The position numbers were made by a program, and so were the translations under genes. From CAZOWW01 sp964583765 (GTDB taxonomy: Bacteria; Actinomycetota; Actinomycetes; Actinomycetales; Kineosporiaceae), in NCBI GenBank assembly GCA_964583765.1, contig CAZOWW010000021.1:1-55093 (forward strand): DNA of 55,093 nt. Reading direction: 5' to 3'. Positions 1 to 8,785 of the stretch are shown in pieces. How positions within the stretch are numbered: position 1 is the first letter of the stretch; each line of letters opens with the position of its first letter. Under the pieces are notes generated by a model. It made no database searches, was not told where the DNA came from, and was given only the letters and a program-made list of their open reading frames with translations.

Positions 1-1
1 G

Positions 2-892
<891 letters not shown>

Positions 893-902
893 GCCGCTCC
901 GG

Positions 903-939
903 ACGTTCCCCGCGGACCACGTTCTCCCGCGGGGAACGT
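903..939. terminator. Bidirectional hairpin between parE and nadA
   Basis: A perfect 13-bp stem (ACGTTCCCCGCGG at 903-915 with its complement at 927-939) surrounds an 11-nt loop. It lies 10 nt after the parE stop and in the gap to the convergent nadA stop. There is no T-run, which is usual for terminators in GC-rich actinomycetes. It could serve both genes. Confidence 0.7.
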
Positions 940-1022
940 GCTCCCACCGGCGGCGGGCAGCCCGGCCAGCAGTTCGGGGTGACAGGCAGCAGCCAGCCCG
1001 GCGGTTCACCCAGCCCGGCGGT

Positions 1023-2216
1023 TCAGCTCCGGGCAGGTGCCGGCAGGGCGAGCATCTGGTCCAGGGCGACCCGCGCCCACCGCGCGACCTCGGCGTCCAC
1101 CACGATCTGGTTGACCACCCGGCCCTCGACCAGCTGTTCCATGGCCCAGACCAGGTGCGGCAGGTCGATCCGGTTCATGGTCGAGCAGTAGCAGACGGTG
1201 CGGTCGAGGTAGACGATCTTCTTGTCCGGATGCTGCGCGGCCAGTCTGCGCACCAGGTTGAGCTCGGTGCCGATCGCCCAGGTGCTGCCGGGCTCGGCCG
1301 CCTCGAGCACCCCGATGATGGCCTCGGTCGAGCCGACCTCGTCGGCCAGGGTCACGACCTCGTGCCGGCACTCCGGGTGGACGATCACCCGCACCTCCGG
1401 CAGCCGGTCGCGCACGTCGTGCACGTTCTGCGCGGTGAACCGGCCGTGCACCGAGCAGTGCCCCCGCCAGAGGATCATCCGCGCCGCGCGCAGCTGGGCC
1501 GGGGTCAGACCACCGGCGGGCAGGTGCGGGTCGTAGACCACGCAGTCGGCCAGGTCCAGCCCCAGTTCCCGCACCGCGGTGTTGCGGCCCAGATGCTGGT
1601 CGGGCAGGAAGAGCACCTTCGCGTCCTGACCGGTGCGGCGGCCGAAGGCCCACTCCAGGGCGGTGCGTGCGTTCGACGAGGTACAGATCGTGCCACCGTG
1701 GCGGCCGGTGAAGGCCTTGATCGCCGCGCTGGAGTTCATGTAGCTCACGGGCACGACGTCCGCGGCGACACCTGCCTCGCTGAGCACCTCCCAGGCCTCG
1801 GTCACCTGGCCGACGGCGGCCATGTCCGCCATGGAACAGCCCGCGGCCAGATCGGGCAGCACGACCTTCTGCGTGTCCGAGGTGAGGATGTCGGCGCTCT
1901 CCGCCATGAAGTGCACGCCGCAGAACAGGATGTACTCCGCGTCCGGCCGGGCCGCGGCCTCGCGGGCCAGCTTGAACGAGTCGCCGGTGACGTCGGCGTA
2001 GGCGATCACCTCGTCACGCTGGTAGTGGTGCCCCAGGACGAACGCGCGCTCGCCGAGCGCGGCGCGTGCCGTGCGGGCACGCTCGGCCAGGTTCGGGTCG
2101 CCGGCCAGGGGCAGCGTCCCGGGGCACTCGACCCCACGCTCGCTGGACAGGTCGAGTCCACGGCCGAGGAGGAACAGCGCTGCACCCGGGGTCACCTGGT
2201 CGTCCAGCATGCTCAT
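1023..2216 (-). CDS. nadA: Quinolinate synthase A
   Basis: NadA condenses iminoaspartate with dihydroxyacetone phosphate to quinolinate, the precursor of the NAD ring, using an oxygen-sensitive [4Fe-4S] cluster. The 397-residue product matches the long actinobacterial form. It has LGHHYQRDEVI near the N-terminus, FCGVHFMAESADIL (first cluster Cys), CTSSNA, LFLPDQHLGRN, WRGHCSVHGRF, HPECRHEVV (second Cys) and TVCYCSTMNRIDLPHLVW (third Cys). The open frame extends 24 codons further upstream. ATG at 2216 is preferred because a GAGGA sequence lies just ahead of it and the extension is low-complexity. It is divergent from the glycerate kinase. nadB and nadC are not adjacent in this window. Confidence 0.93.
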   Translation of the reverse strand: MSMLDDQVTPGAALFLLGRGLDLSSERGVECPGTLPLAGDPNLAERARTARAALGERAFVLGHHYQRDEVIAYADVTGDSFKLAREAAARPDAEYILFCGVHFMAESADILTSDTQKVVLPDLAAGCSMADMAAVGQVTEAWEVLSEAGVAADVVPVSYMNSSAAIKAFTGRHGGTICTSSNARTALEWAFGRRTGQDAKVLFLPDQHLGRNTAVRELGLDLADCVVYDPHLPAGGLTPAQLRAARMILWRGHCSVHGRFTAQNVHDVRDRLPEVRVIVHPECRHEVVTLADEVGSTEAIIGVLEAAEPGSTWAIGTELNLVRRLAAQHPDKKIVYLDRTVCYCSTMNRIDLPHLVWAMEQLVEGRVVNQIVVDAEVARWARVALDQMLALPAPARS

Positions 2217-2364
2217 GCGCAGATCCTCGCACAGGGGTACGGGGACCGGTCCGGCAATACCGGCGGGCGCCCAGAGCTGATCGCCCACCTCAGCAGGCCT
2301 GCTCGCCCGCCTCGTCGGGCCTGCTCACCCGGCCTCGTCCCGGACGGGCTGCGAGACTGCGCCC
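2217..2364. promoter_or_regulatory. Divergent nadA/glycerate kinase intergenic region
   Basis: This 148-bp gap must hold the promoters of both divergent genes. It contains a perfect 12-bp palindrome, AGCAGGCCTGCT at 2292-2303, followed by a second GGGCCTGCTC copy, which could be an operator. No convincing -35/-10 pair was picked out. Confidence 0.35.
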
Positions 2365-3543
2365 ATGCGTCTGCTGGTCGCCCCGGACTGCTTCACCGGC
2401 ACCCTGACCTCGATCGAGGCGGCGCGGGCCATGGCCGAGGGGTGGCGGCGACACGCGCCGCTGGACGAGCTCGACCTGTGCCCGCTGTCCGACGGCGGCC
2501 CTGGGTTCCTGACCGCGCTGGGCGAGGGCCTCGCCGCGTTGTCCGCGGGGGAGCCCGTGCGGCTGAGCACCCGGGTGACCGGGCCCGTCGGCCATCCCGT
2601 GCCCGCGCGGATCCTGCTCGGCACGACTCCCGACCGGGTGCGCACGGCCTACCTGGAGACCGCTCAGGCCTGCGGTGCCCACCTGGTGCCGCCCGGACGG
2701 CGGGATCCTCGACGGACGTCGACCGCGGGTGTGGGCGAGCTGCTGCTGCGGGCGCGGGCGGCCGGGGCCCGGCGGATCGTGCTCGGCCTGGGCGGTTCGG
2801 GCACCAATGACGCGGGGGCAGGCATGCTGCACGCCCTGCTGGCCGCGGAACCGGTGCCCGACGTGCCCGCGGGCTGGGCCTGCCTGGCCCGCGGGGGTGG
2901 TGCGCTGGCCGGCCTGAGCTCGGCGGACCTGGCGCCGTTGGCGGTCCTGCAGCGCCGCTGGGAGGGCACCGAGCTGGTGATCGCCGCGGACGTCGACGTC
3001 CCCCTGCTCGGACTGCACGGCGCCAGCGCCGGATTCGCGCAGCAGAAGGGGGCCACCGCGGAGCAGGCGCAGGAACTGGAGCGGTGTCTGGGCGACTTCG
3101 CCGCCGGTGCCGCCGGGGCGCTCGGGATCGATCGTGCCGTGGCCAAAGAACCGGCCTCGGGCGCGGCGGGCGGGCTCGGTTTCGGGCTGCGCCTGCTCGG
3201 GGCCGGCGTGCGGTCGGGGGTGGACGAGGTCGCCGCCGCGGTGCGGCTGGGGGAACGAGCCAGATCCGCGGACCTGGTGCTCACGGGCGAGGGGCGGTTC
3301 GACTGGCAGTCACTGCGGGGCAAGGTCGTCGCGGGGGTGTCCCGGGCCGCCGCGGAGGCGGGACGTCCCGTGGTCGTGGTCGCGGGCCAGGTGGACATCG
3401 GCCCGCAGGACGCTCGCGCGCTCGGGATCACGGCGACCTACCCGGTGGCAACCACGCAGGCCGAGATCGCCGCGGCGATGGCCGATCCCGCGGGCACCCT
3501 CGCTGCGCGGGTCGAGCGGGTGGCCCGCAACTGGTCCCGGTAG
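2365..3543 (+). CDS. Glycerate kinase (GlxK/GarK family)
   Basis: The 392-residue product belongs to the glycerate kinase type 1 family, which phosphorylates D-glycerate (usually to 2-phosphoglycerate). Family features seen are an N-terminal APDCFTGTLTSIEAA (usual APDSFKGSLSA), PLSDGGPGF (usual PMADGGEG), GLGGSGTNDAGAGMLHAL in the middle, GAAGGLGFGL, and the C-terminal DLVLTGEGRFDWQSLRGKV. The length is normal. The substitutions at PDxFKG and DGGxG sites that are otherwise strongly conserved make substrate choice uncertain. It starts at ATG 2365 and is followed by a 145-bp gap with its own promoter for the next gene, so it is probably monocistronic. Confidence 0.82.
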   Translation: MRLLVAPDCFTGTLTSIEAARAMAEGWRRHAPLDELDLCPLSDGGPGFLTALGEGLAALSAGEPVRLSTRVTGPVGHPVPARILLGTTPDRVRTAYLETAQACGAHLVPPGRRDPRRTSTAGVGELLLRARAAGARRIVLGLGGSGTNDAGAGMLHALLAAEPVPDVPAGWACLARGGGALAGLSSADLAPLAVLQRRWEGTELVIAADVDVPLLGLHGASAGFAQQKGATAEQAQELERCLGDFAAGAAGALGIDRAVAKEPASGAAGGLGFGLRLLGAGVRSGVDEVAAAVRLGERARSADLVLTGEGRFDWQSLRGKVVAGVSRAAAEAGRPVVVVAGQVDIGPQDARALGITATYPVATTQAEIAAAMADPAGTLAARVERVARNWSR

Positions 3544-3585
3544 GGGCCGACCCGCTTCGGGTGGGTGGCACAGCCGACGGGCGGT

Positions 3586-3591
3586 TAGGCT
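3586..3591 (+). promoter_or_regulatory. Putative -10 box TAGGCT for the ErpA-like gene
   Basis: TTAGGCT lies about 100 nt before the ErpA-like start and matches the -10 hexamer that recurs upstream of other genes here. The predicted transcript would start near 3598 with a leader of about 90 nt. The -35 is not obvious. Confidence 0.45.
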
Positions 3592-3688
3592 GGACTTACC
3601 ACCGCAGGGGGGTGTCCCGCCCGCGGTTCCCCACGACCCCAGGGTCAGGCAGAGCCCCGGGACTCCGACCTCAGGGAGAGATGAGCAC

Positions 3689-4051
3689 ATGACCGTCCAG
3701 GATGACACCACCACGGAGCGTGCGACCCACGGCATCCAGCTCACCGATGTGGCGACGGAGAAGGTGCACAGCCTGCTCGCGCAGGAGGACCGGGACGATC
3801 TGCGGCTGCGGGTGGCGGTACAGCCGGGTGGGTGCTCCGGGCTGATCTACCAGCTCTACTTCGACGAGCGCACCCTCGACGGTGACCTGGTGCGTGAGTT
3901 CGGCAGCGTCCAGGTGGTCGTCGACCGGATGAGCGCCCCCTACCTCGAGGGCGCCACGATCGACTTCGCGGACACGATCGAGAAGCAGGGGTTCACCATC
4001 GACAACCCCAATGCGGGCGGCAGCTGCGCCTGCGGAGACAGCTTCCACTGA
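3689..4051 (+). CDS. erpA: ErpA/HesB-type iron-sulfur cluster carrier
   Basis: A 120-residue A-type carrier that transfers Fe-S clusters to target proteins. The three conserved cysteines are present: one in PGGCSGLIYQLYFD and two in the C-terminal GGSCACGDSF (CxC). The length is normal for the family. The open frame runs far upstream, but ATG at 3689 is chosen because it follows an AGGGAGAG Shine-Dalgarno and matches the usual N-terminus. Neighbouring NadA is itself an Fe-S enzyme, and this proximity is common in actinobacteria. A strong terminator follows. Confidence 0.92.
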   Translation: MTVQDDTTTERATHGIQLTDVATEKVHSLLAQEDRDDLRLRVAVQPGGCSGLIYQLYFDERTLDGDLVREFGSVQVVVDRMSAPYLEGATIDFADTIEKQGFTIDNPNAGGSCACGDSFH

Positions 4052-4059
4052 TCCGGAGG

Positions 4060-4102
4060 AAGCCCGCGGATCCCGGGGTCGCCTCCGGGGTCCGCGGGCT
4101 TT
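4060..4102 (+). terminator. Terminator after erpA-like gene
   Basis: AAGCCCGCGGA at 4060-4070 pairs perfectly with 4091-4101. The loop contains a second CCCGG/CCGGG pairing. It begins 9 nt after the stop and ends in TT. Confidence 0.8.
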
Positions 4103-4195
4103 CCGGCGTCCTGGTGCGCCCGGTCCGCGACCACGGTCCCCGAGCGGAGACCGCGGAGTCGGCCTGCCACGTCCGGTACGGGAACGGTGTCCCGG

Positions 4196-4201
4196 TACGC
4201 T
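4196..4201 (+). promoter_or_regulatory. Putative -10 box for the sugar kinase
   Basis: TACGCT lies 8 nt before the GTG at 4210, which suggests a leaderless or near-leaderless transcript. A near-palindromic GGTACGGGA/TCCCGGTAC pair (about 4174-4199) overlaps it and could bind a regulator. Confidence 0.35.
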
Positions 4202-4209
4202 CGATCCTC

Positions 4210-5211
4210 GTGCGTATCGCTGTCACCGGATCCATTGCCACCGACCACCTGATGTCGTTCGACGGCCACTTCGCCGAGAACCTCGTCACCGGGCAGGACA
4301 CCAAGATCTCCGTGTCGTTCCTGGTCACCGACCTGCGGGTGCGCAGGGGTGGAGTCGCCGCGAACATCGCGTTCGGCCTGGCCGGTCTCGGCCTGCGGCC
4401 GCTCCTGGTCGGCGCGGTCGGCCCCGACTTCGACGAGTACCGCATCTGGCTCGAGACGGCCGGGGTCGACTGCTCGGGCGTCCTGGTCGACGAGAACCAG
4501 CACACGGCCCGGTTCATGTGCACCACCGACCGGGACGAGGCGCAGATCGCCTCGTTCTACGCCGGGGCCATGACCACGGCCCGGGAGATCGCCCTCGCCC
4601 CGCTGCTGGCGGAGGGCGTCGATCTCGTGCTGGTGAGTCCCAACGATCCCGAGGCCATGATCCGGCACACCCGGGAGTGCCTGGCGCTGGGCGTCCCGTT
4701 CGCGGCCGACCCCTCGCAGCAGCTGGCCTGGTCGGACGGCGAGCGGGTGCGGGAACTGGTGGACGGCGCCCGCTTCCTGTTCAGCAACGACTACGAGGCC
4801 GAGCTCATCCGTCGCAAGACCGGGTGGACGGATGCGGACGTGCTCGCCCGGGTCGGGGTGCGGGTGACCACCCACGGCGCCGACGGCGTCGTGATCGACT
4901 CGGCGGACGGCACCCGGATCACCGTGCCGGTGGTTCCCGCCCGGCAGGTCGCCGACCCGACCGGGGTCGGGGACGCCTTCCGGTCCGGGTTCCTCTCGGG
5001 CCTGTCCTGGGGACTGGACCTGGCCACTTGCGCGCAGGTGGGCTCGACCCTGGCGACACAGGTGATCGAGACCGTCGGCTGCCAGGACTACACGGTGGAT
5101 CCGGAGGGCTTCCTCGCCCGGCTGGGTGCGACCTACGGCGACGAGGCCGCGGCACTCGTCCGGCCGCATCTGGTCGCGGTCGCTGGCGTGGTGGCGTCCC
5201 ACCGGGGATGA
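4210..5211 (+). CDS. PfkB-family carbohydrate (adenosine/ribokinase-like) kinase
   Basis: This 333-residue PfkB kinase starts as VRIAVTGSIATDHLMSFDG and closely resembles M. tuberculosis Rv2202c (CbhK), often annotated as carbohydrate or adenosine kinase. It has the RRGGVAANIAFGLAGLG substrate-binding glycines and the catalytic/anion-hole signature DPTGVGDAFRSGFL near residue 255, with Asp as base. Start choice: an ATG 32 codons upstream exists, but GTG 4210 matches homologues exactly and has a -10-like TACGCT 8 nt ahead. The phosphoryl acceptor cannot be read from sequence. It is followed on the same strand by aat after a 45-nt gap. Confidence 0.85.
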   Translation: MRIAVTGSIATDHLMSFDGHFAENLVTGQDTKISVSFLVTDLRVRRGGVAANIAFGLAGLGLRPLLVGAVGPDFDEYRIWLETAGVDCSGVLVDENQHTARFMCTTDRDEAQIASFYAGAMTTAREIALAPLLAEGVDLVLVSPNDPEAMIRHTRECLALGVPFAADPSQQLAWSDGERVRELVDGARFLFSNDYEAELIRRKTGWTDADVLARVGVRVTTHGADGVVIDSADGTRITVPVVPARQVADPTGVGDAFRSGFLSGLSWGLDLATCAQVGSTLATQVIETVGCQDYTVDPEGFLARLGATYGDEAAALVRPHLVAVAGVVASHRG

Positions 5212-5256
5212 TGCCGCGGGGCGGTGCCCGCGCCCACCGGAGGAAGGTCCGCGACG

Positions 5257-6009
5257 GTGGGCGTCCGTCGACGACCTGACGCGAGGATGGCCACGGTGCT
5301 CAGGCATCCACTCGGGACGGGGCCGGTCGAGCCCGCACCGAGTCGCTTCTCCTTCGACCTCTCGCGTGCTGCGCCGGGGGAGGACCTGATCGGGATCGGC
5401 GCCGATCTGGAGCCGGGGACATTGCTGGCCGGATATCGCTGCGGCGTGTTCGCGATGGGACTCGGACGCCACGGACGGGGCCCGCTGGGCTGGTGGTCCC
5501 CCGATCCTCGGGGGATCCTCCCCCTGGACGGGCTGCGGGTGAGCAAGTCCCTGCGGCGCTCGCTGCGCCGCTTCGAGATCCGCGTGGACAGCGCCTTCAC
5601 CGACGTGCTCGACGCCTGCGCGGACCCGGGGCGGACCGGGCGGTGGATCACTCCCCGGATGCGGCAGGCCTATTGCCGCCTCTTCGGTCTGGGCTGGGCG
5701 CACTCGGTGGAGTCCTGGCGGGACGGCGAGCTCGTGGGCGGGCTCTACGGCGTGGCGGTGGGCGGGCTCTTCGCCGGGGAGTCCATGTTCCACCGGGAGA
5801 CCGATGCCTCGAAGGCGGCACTGGTGGCGCTCGTCGGGCTGCTGGGCGCCGGGCGCGAGGAGCGGCGGCTCCTCGACGTCCAGTGGTGCACCGACCACCT
5901 CGCCTCCCTCGGGGCCGTCTCGGTGCCGCGGGAGGCCTACCTGCGCCGGTTGGACGCCGCGCTCACCCTGCCGCTGCCGACGGCGCTCCTCGCAGCCGCA
6001 CTCGGCTGA
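5257..6009 (+). CDS. aat: Leucyl/phenylalanyl-tRNA--protein transferase
   Basis: Aat adds Leu or Phe to proteins with N-terminal Arg or Lys, marking them for ClpS/ClpAP (N-degron pathway). The product has the diagnostic WWSPDPRGILPLD motif, WITPRMRQAY, HSVESW, GGLYGVAVGGLFAGESMF and DVQWCTDHLASLG. Start: GTG 5257 is chosen because GGAGGAAGG (5239-5247) sits 9 nt upstream. An in-frame GTG at 5224 precedes that ribosome-binding site, and an ATG at 5287 lies further in. The result is 250 residues, normal length. The 3' end overlaps the convergent TusA-like gene by 47 nt. Confidence 0.9.
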   Translation: MGVRRRPDARMATVLRHPLGTGPVEPAPSRFSFDLSRAAPGEDLIGIGADLEPGTLLAGYRCGVFAMGLGRHGRGPLGWWSPDPRGILPLDGLRVSKSLRRSLRRFEIRVDSAFTDVLDACADPGRTGRWITPRMRQAYCRLFGLGWAHSVESWRDGELVGGLYGVAVGGLFAGESMFHRETDASKAALVALVGLLGAGREERRLLDVQWCTDHLASLGAVSVPREAYLRRLDAALTLPLPTALLAAALG

Positions 6010-6352
6010 CCAGAACCGGGACCGTGGCCGGTTCCTGAGCGGTGACCTGTTCCTGCGCGGTGCTCGACGCCGACGGTACCGGCACCTGGTCGAGGAGCTC
6101 GTGCCCTCGCATGCGGCACCAGGCCGCGACGTCCGGGCCGGAGGCGGGGTCGGTGCTGTACACCGCAAGTACGGTCCCGGCCGGGTGCGCTCGCGCGGCC
6201 GAGGCCAGCCGGATCACGGGTTGCGGGCAGAGCAGTCCCACCGCGTCCACGCGTACCTCACCGTGGTGGGCTCCCCGCTCCGGCGGTGAGGACACCTCCA
6301 GCGCCCGGGACGTCCCCGCAGGCGGAGCAGGGTCGGACGTCGGGCCGTTCAC
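5963..6352 (-). CDS. TusA/SirA-family sulfurtransferase-like protein
   Basis: The 129-residue product has a TusA core from about residue 33: VDAVGLLCPQPVIRLASAA, with the CPxP active-site Cys that carries persulfide sulfur. It has extra N- and C-terminal stretches compared with the usual 80 residues. GTG 6352 overlaps the stop of the upstream desulfurase homologue in a GTGA, so the two are translationally coupled. TusA normally accepts sulfur from a cysteine desulfurase and passes it to tRNA or cofactor synthesis. Here the partner lacks the PLP lysine, so the source of sulfur is open. The 3' end runs 47 nt into aat on the other strand. Confidence 0.8.
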   Translation of the reverse strand: MNGPTSDPAPPAGTSRALEVSSPPERGAHHGEVRVDAVGLLCPQPVIRLASAARAHPAGTVLAVYSTDPASGPDVAAWCRMRGHELLDQVPVPSASSTAQEQVTAQEPATVPVLVSRVRLRGAPSAAAG

Positions 6353-7551
6353 AGCTCGTCGACCCCGAGCTGCTCGCGGATACGCCGCACCAGCCCGGGC
6401 AACGCGGCGCAGAAGGCGTTCACCCCGGCCGGGTCCACCTGGGTGGGCAGCCCGATCCGGACGTTCCCGTGGGTGAGTGCCCCGATCGCGGCCAGGACGT
6501 GGCTGGGTTCTCCGGCCGCGGTGGTGCAGGCAGACCCGGAGCCCACCGCGAACCCGAGCGCGTCGAGTTCGCGCACGAGCGTCTCGCCGTCCAGATAGAG
6601 GCAGGAGAAGGTGGCCACGTGCGGCAGCCGCGCGTGGACCGGTCCGAAGACCTCGGTGTCCGGGATGGCGGCGATCGCGTGGCGGATCCGGTCGACCAGT
6701 TCCCGGCGCACCTCGTCCAGATGCTCCTGTTCCGCGGACACCGCCTGCAGACAGGCCGCCGCGGCGAGCGCCTGCGGCACCGGGACGTCGCCGGGGAGCT
6801 GCTCGGTGCCCTCGTGCTCGGGTGCCGGCGAGAGCCAGGGTGTGCCGGCGCGGATGGCGAGCACGCCGAGGCCGCCCGGCCCGCCCCAGGACCGGGGGTC
6901 GGCGGTGAGCAGCTGCCAGCCGGGCGGAGTGGGGGAGTGACCGGCGGCCGTGGCGTGGTCGACGAGCAGCGGGACGTGCACGGGCGCCGACAGCGCCGCC
7001 GCCTCGGCCACCGGCTGCAGCGTGCCGAGCTCACCGTTCGCGCTCTGCAGGCAGGCCAGCGCGGTGCCCGGGGCGGACACCGCGGCCCCGAACGCCGGCA
7101 GGTTCAGCACCCCGTCGTGGTCGACCGTGACCCGTACCGGTTCGGCCTGGTCGAAGGAGCTGGCCTGCAGCACCGCCGAGTGCTCCACGGCCGAGGTCAC
7201 CACGCGGGTGCCGACGCGGCGCCGGGCCCGCAGCACCCCGAGGATCCCCGCATGCACCGCGGCGGTGTGCGAGGCCGTGAAGGTGATCTCCTCGGTGCGC
7301 GCGCCGAACACGGCGGCGATCGCCTCGCGGGCGCCGTCCAGCAGCTGCCGGGCGCGCCGTCCCTCGTGGTGCAGGCGGCGGGGGTCGGCCCAGCCCTCGT
7401 CGAGGGCGGCGAGCAGCACCTGCCGTGCCACGGGATGGGGTGGGGCGACCGTTGCGGCGTCGAGGAACACCCGCCGGGGAGGCCCCGGTGCGGGGCGGTC
7501 CTCGGGAACGGGAGGTTCGGAGGAGCTCGGGAGACCTGGAGTCGCCGCCAT
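6349..7551 (-). CDS. Cysteine desulfurase homologue lacking the PLP lysine
   Basis: A 400-residue fold-type I aminotransferase of the NifS/IscS class. Recognisable parts are FLDAATVAPPHP, the SAVEHSAVL histidine that stacks on PLP, CLQSANGELGT (usual NNEIGT), LLVDHATAAG (Asp for the pyridine nitrogen kept, usual Gln replaced by Thr), and the C-terminal GSACTT with the persulfide Cys. The segment that should read SxHKxxGPxG is LLTADPRSWGGPGG, so Ser (codon 6889-6891) stands at the Schiff-base lysine position. Start ATG 7551 has a -10-like TACCGT 6 nt ahead (leaderless). The frame continues 39 codons further upstream without support. It is either catalytically dead or has a different role, probably with the coupled TusA-like protein. 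Confidence 0.8.
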   Translation of the reverse strand: MAATPGLPSSSEPPVPEDRPAPGPPRRVFLDAATVAPPHPVARQVLLAALDEGWADPRRLHHEGRRARQLLDGAREAIAAVFGARTEEITFTASHTAAVHAGILGVLRARRRVGTRVVTSAVEHSAVLQASSFDQAEPVRVTVDHDGVLNLPAFGAAVSAPGTALACLQSANGELGTLQPVAEAAALSAPVHVPLLVDHATAAGHSPTPPGWQLLTADPRSWGGPGGLGVLAIRAGTPWLSPAPEHEGTEQLPGDVPVPQALAAAACLQAVSAEQEHLDEVRRELVDRIRHAIAAIPDTEVFGPVHARLPHVATFSCLYLDGETLVRELDALGFAVGSGSACTTAAGEPSHVLAAIGALTHGNVRIGLPTQVDPAGVNAFCAALPGLVRRIREQLGVDEL

Positions 7552-7903
7552 GTATCGACGGTAGAGCCTTCGACAGGCCTTCCGGCGCCCGGATGTGCCG
7601 CTCACCGGTCGTCCGGTCGGTCGTCGAGCGGCCGTTCGGGGGACTTCGCTATATCGTTCAACCGTCAAGGACCAACGTCCCCGAGGGCTGCCGCGCGCGA
7701 GGGGCCGACCCGGAAGGACGCCGTTGGCAGCGCACGCGGGAGCCCGGGACGTGCCGGGCCCGGGCCCGGATCCGGCGCCCGCCCCGGCGGATCACCTCAC
7801 CGGGTCCGCCACGGCGAGGTACCCCATCCGGTTCGCGGAAACCGTTCCCACCCGGTCGGAAGAGCCCGCTCCCGGTCCACGGAACCCGCGGATTCGTGGG
7901 CGG
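7552..7903. other. Divergent region between desulfurase homologue and ctaC
   Basis: A 352-bp stretch. At its left end TACCGT (7558-7563, minus strand) fits a leaderless promoter for the desulfurase homologue. The ctaC frame is open back to 7595, so some of this could encode an N-terminal extension, but it is Arg/Pro-rich and precedes the signal peptide, so it is more likely untranslated. A short AT-richer patch (TTCGCTATATCGTTCAACC, around 7646) may be part of the ctaC promoter. Confidence 0.4.
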
Positions 7904-8785
7904 GTGGCCCGGCGCGTCACCCTGCTGGGGACGCTCGTCCTGCCGCTGGCGCTGAGCGGGTGCAGCGGAACGCTGCGGCGGGGCTGGTTGCCCGCCCCGG
8001 ACCGGGACACCACGAACCAGACCGGACGGATCGTCGATCTCTGGAACGGTTCCTGGATCGCGGCCCTGCTCGTCGGGCTGCTGGTCTGGGGGCTGACCAT
8101 CTGGTGCGTCGTGGTGTACCGGCGCCGGCGTGCCGACGAGGGACTGCCGCCGCAGGTGCGGTTCCACCTTCCCCTGGAGATCCTCTACACGATCCTGCCG
8201 CTGATCATGGTGGCGGTGCTCTTCTACTACACCGCCCGCGACCAGGCCGCGATCGCCGACACCACCACGAAGCCGCAGGTGCGGATCGGGGTGGTCGCGA
8301 AGCAGTGGTCCTGGGACTTCAACTACCTCGACGCGGGGGTCTACGAGTCCGGGGTGCAGGCCGACCTCACCGGCCGTCCGGGCGTCGAGACGCAACTGCC
8401 CGTGCTCTACCTGCCGGTGAACGAGCGGGTGGAGTTCACCCTCACCTCCCGGGACGTGATCCACTCGTTCTGGATCCCGGCCTTCCTCTACAAGATGGAC
8501 GTGATCCCCGGGATCACCAACTCCTTCCAGATCGTGCCGCAGCGCGTGGGCACCTACGCGGGCAAGTGCGCGGAACTCTGCGGGGAGTACCACTCCGAGA
8601 TGCTGTTCACGGTGAAGGTGGTCAGCGCCGCCGATTACCGGGCCGAGCTCGACCGGTTGCGTGTCGCCGGGCAGGTCGGACAGCTGGGTCCCGACCTGGG
8701 CCGGGCCCCGGCCGTACCCGGGCGGGAGAGCGGGCCATCGCCCACGGGCGCCTCCGGTGCCGTACCCACCACCGGGAGTCTGTGA
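7904..8785 (+). CDS. ctaC: Cytochrome c oxidase subunit II
   Basis: Subunit II of the aa3 oxidase, which receives electrons from cytochrome cc (QcrC) at its CuA centre. A lipoprotein signal (ARRVTLLGTLVLPLALSGC) ends in the SGC lipobox. Two membrane helices follow (WIAALLVGLLVWGLTIW and EILYTILPLIMVAVLFYY), then the periplasmic cupredoxin domain with VIHSFWIPAF and CAELCGEYHSEM (C-x3-C-x3-H-x2-M), the full CuA ligand set. Start GTG 7904 puts the lipobox Cys at residue 20. Upstream in-frame GTG/TTG codons exist and no strong Shine-Dalgarno decides, so the start is uncertain. It overlaps ctaD by 1 nt (TGATG). A Pro/Gly-rich tail is present. Confidence 0.9.
   Translation: MARRVTLLGTLVLPLALSGCSGTLRRGWLPAPDRDTTNQTGRIVDLWNGSWIAALLVGLLVWGLTIWCVVVYRRRRADEGLPPQVRFHLPLEILYTILPLIMVAVLFYYTARDQAAIADTTTKPQVRIGVVAKQWSWDFNYLDAGVYESGVQADLTGRPGVETQLPVLYLPVNERVEFTLTSRDVIHSFWIPAFLYKMDVIPGITNSFQIVPQRVGTYAGKCAELCGEYHSEMLFTVKVVSAADYRAELDRLRVAGQVGQLGPDLGRAPAVPGRESGPSPTGASGAVPTTGSL

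Noticed and set aside
3940..6168. 742-codon open frame on the minus strand across the sugar kinase and aat
   Set aside because: It is antisense to two well-recognised genes, has no domain, and is rich in Arg/Gly/Pro/His as expected from GC-biased third positions.
6286..8784. Long open frame in phase with ctaD reaching back over the desulfurase homologue
   Set aside because: It has no recognisable protein sequence before the true ctaD start, and the 1-nt ctaC/ctaD overlap fixes that start.
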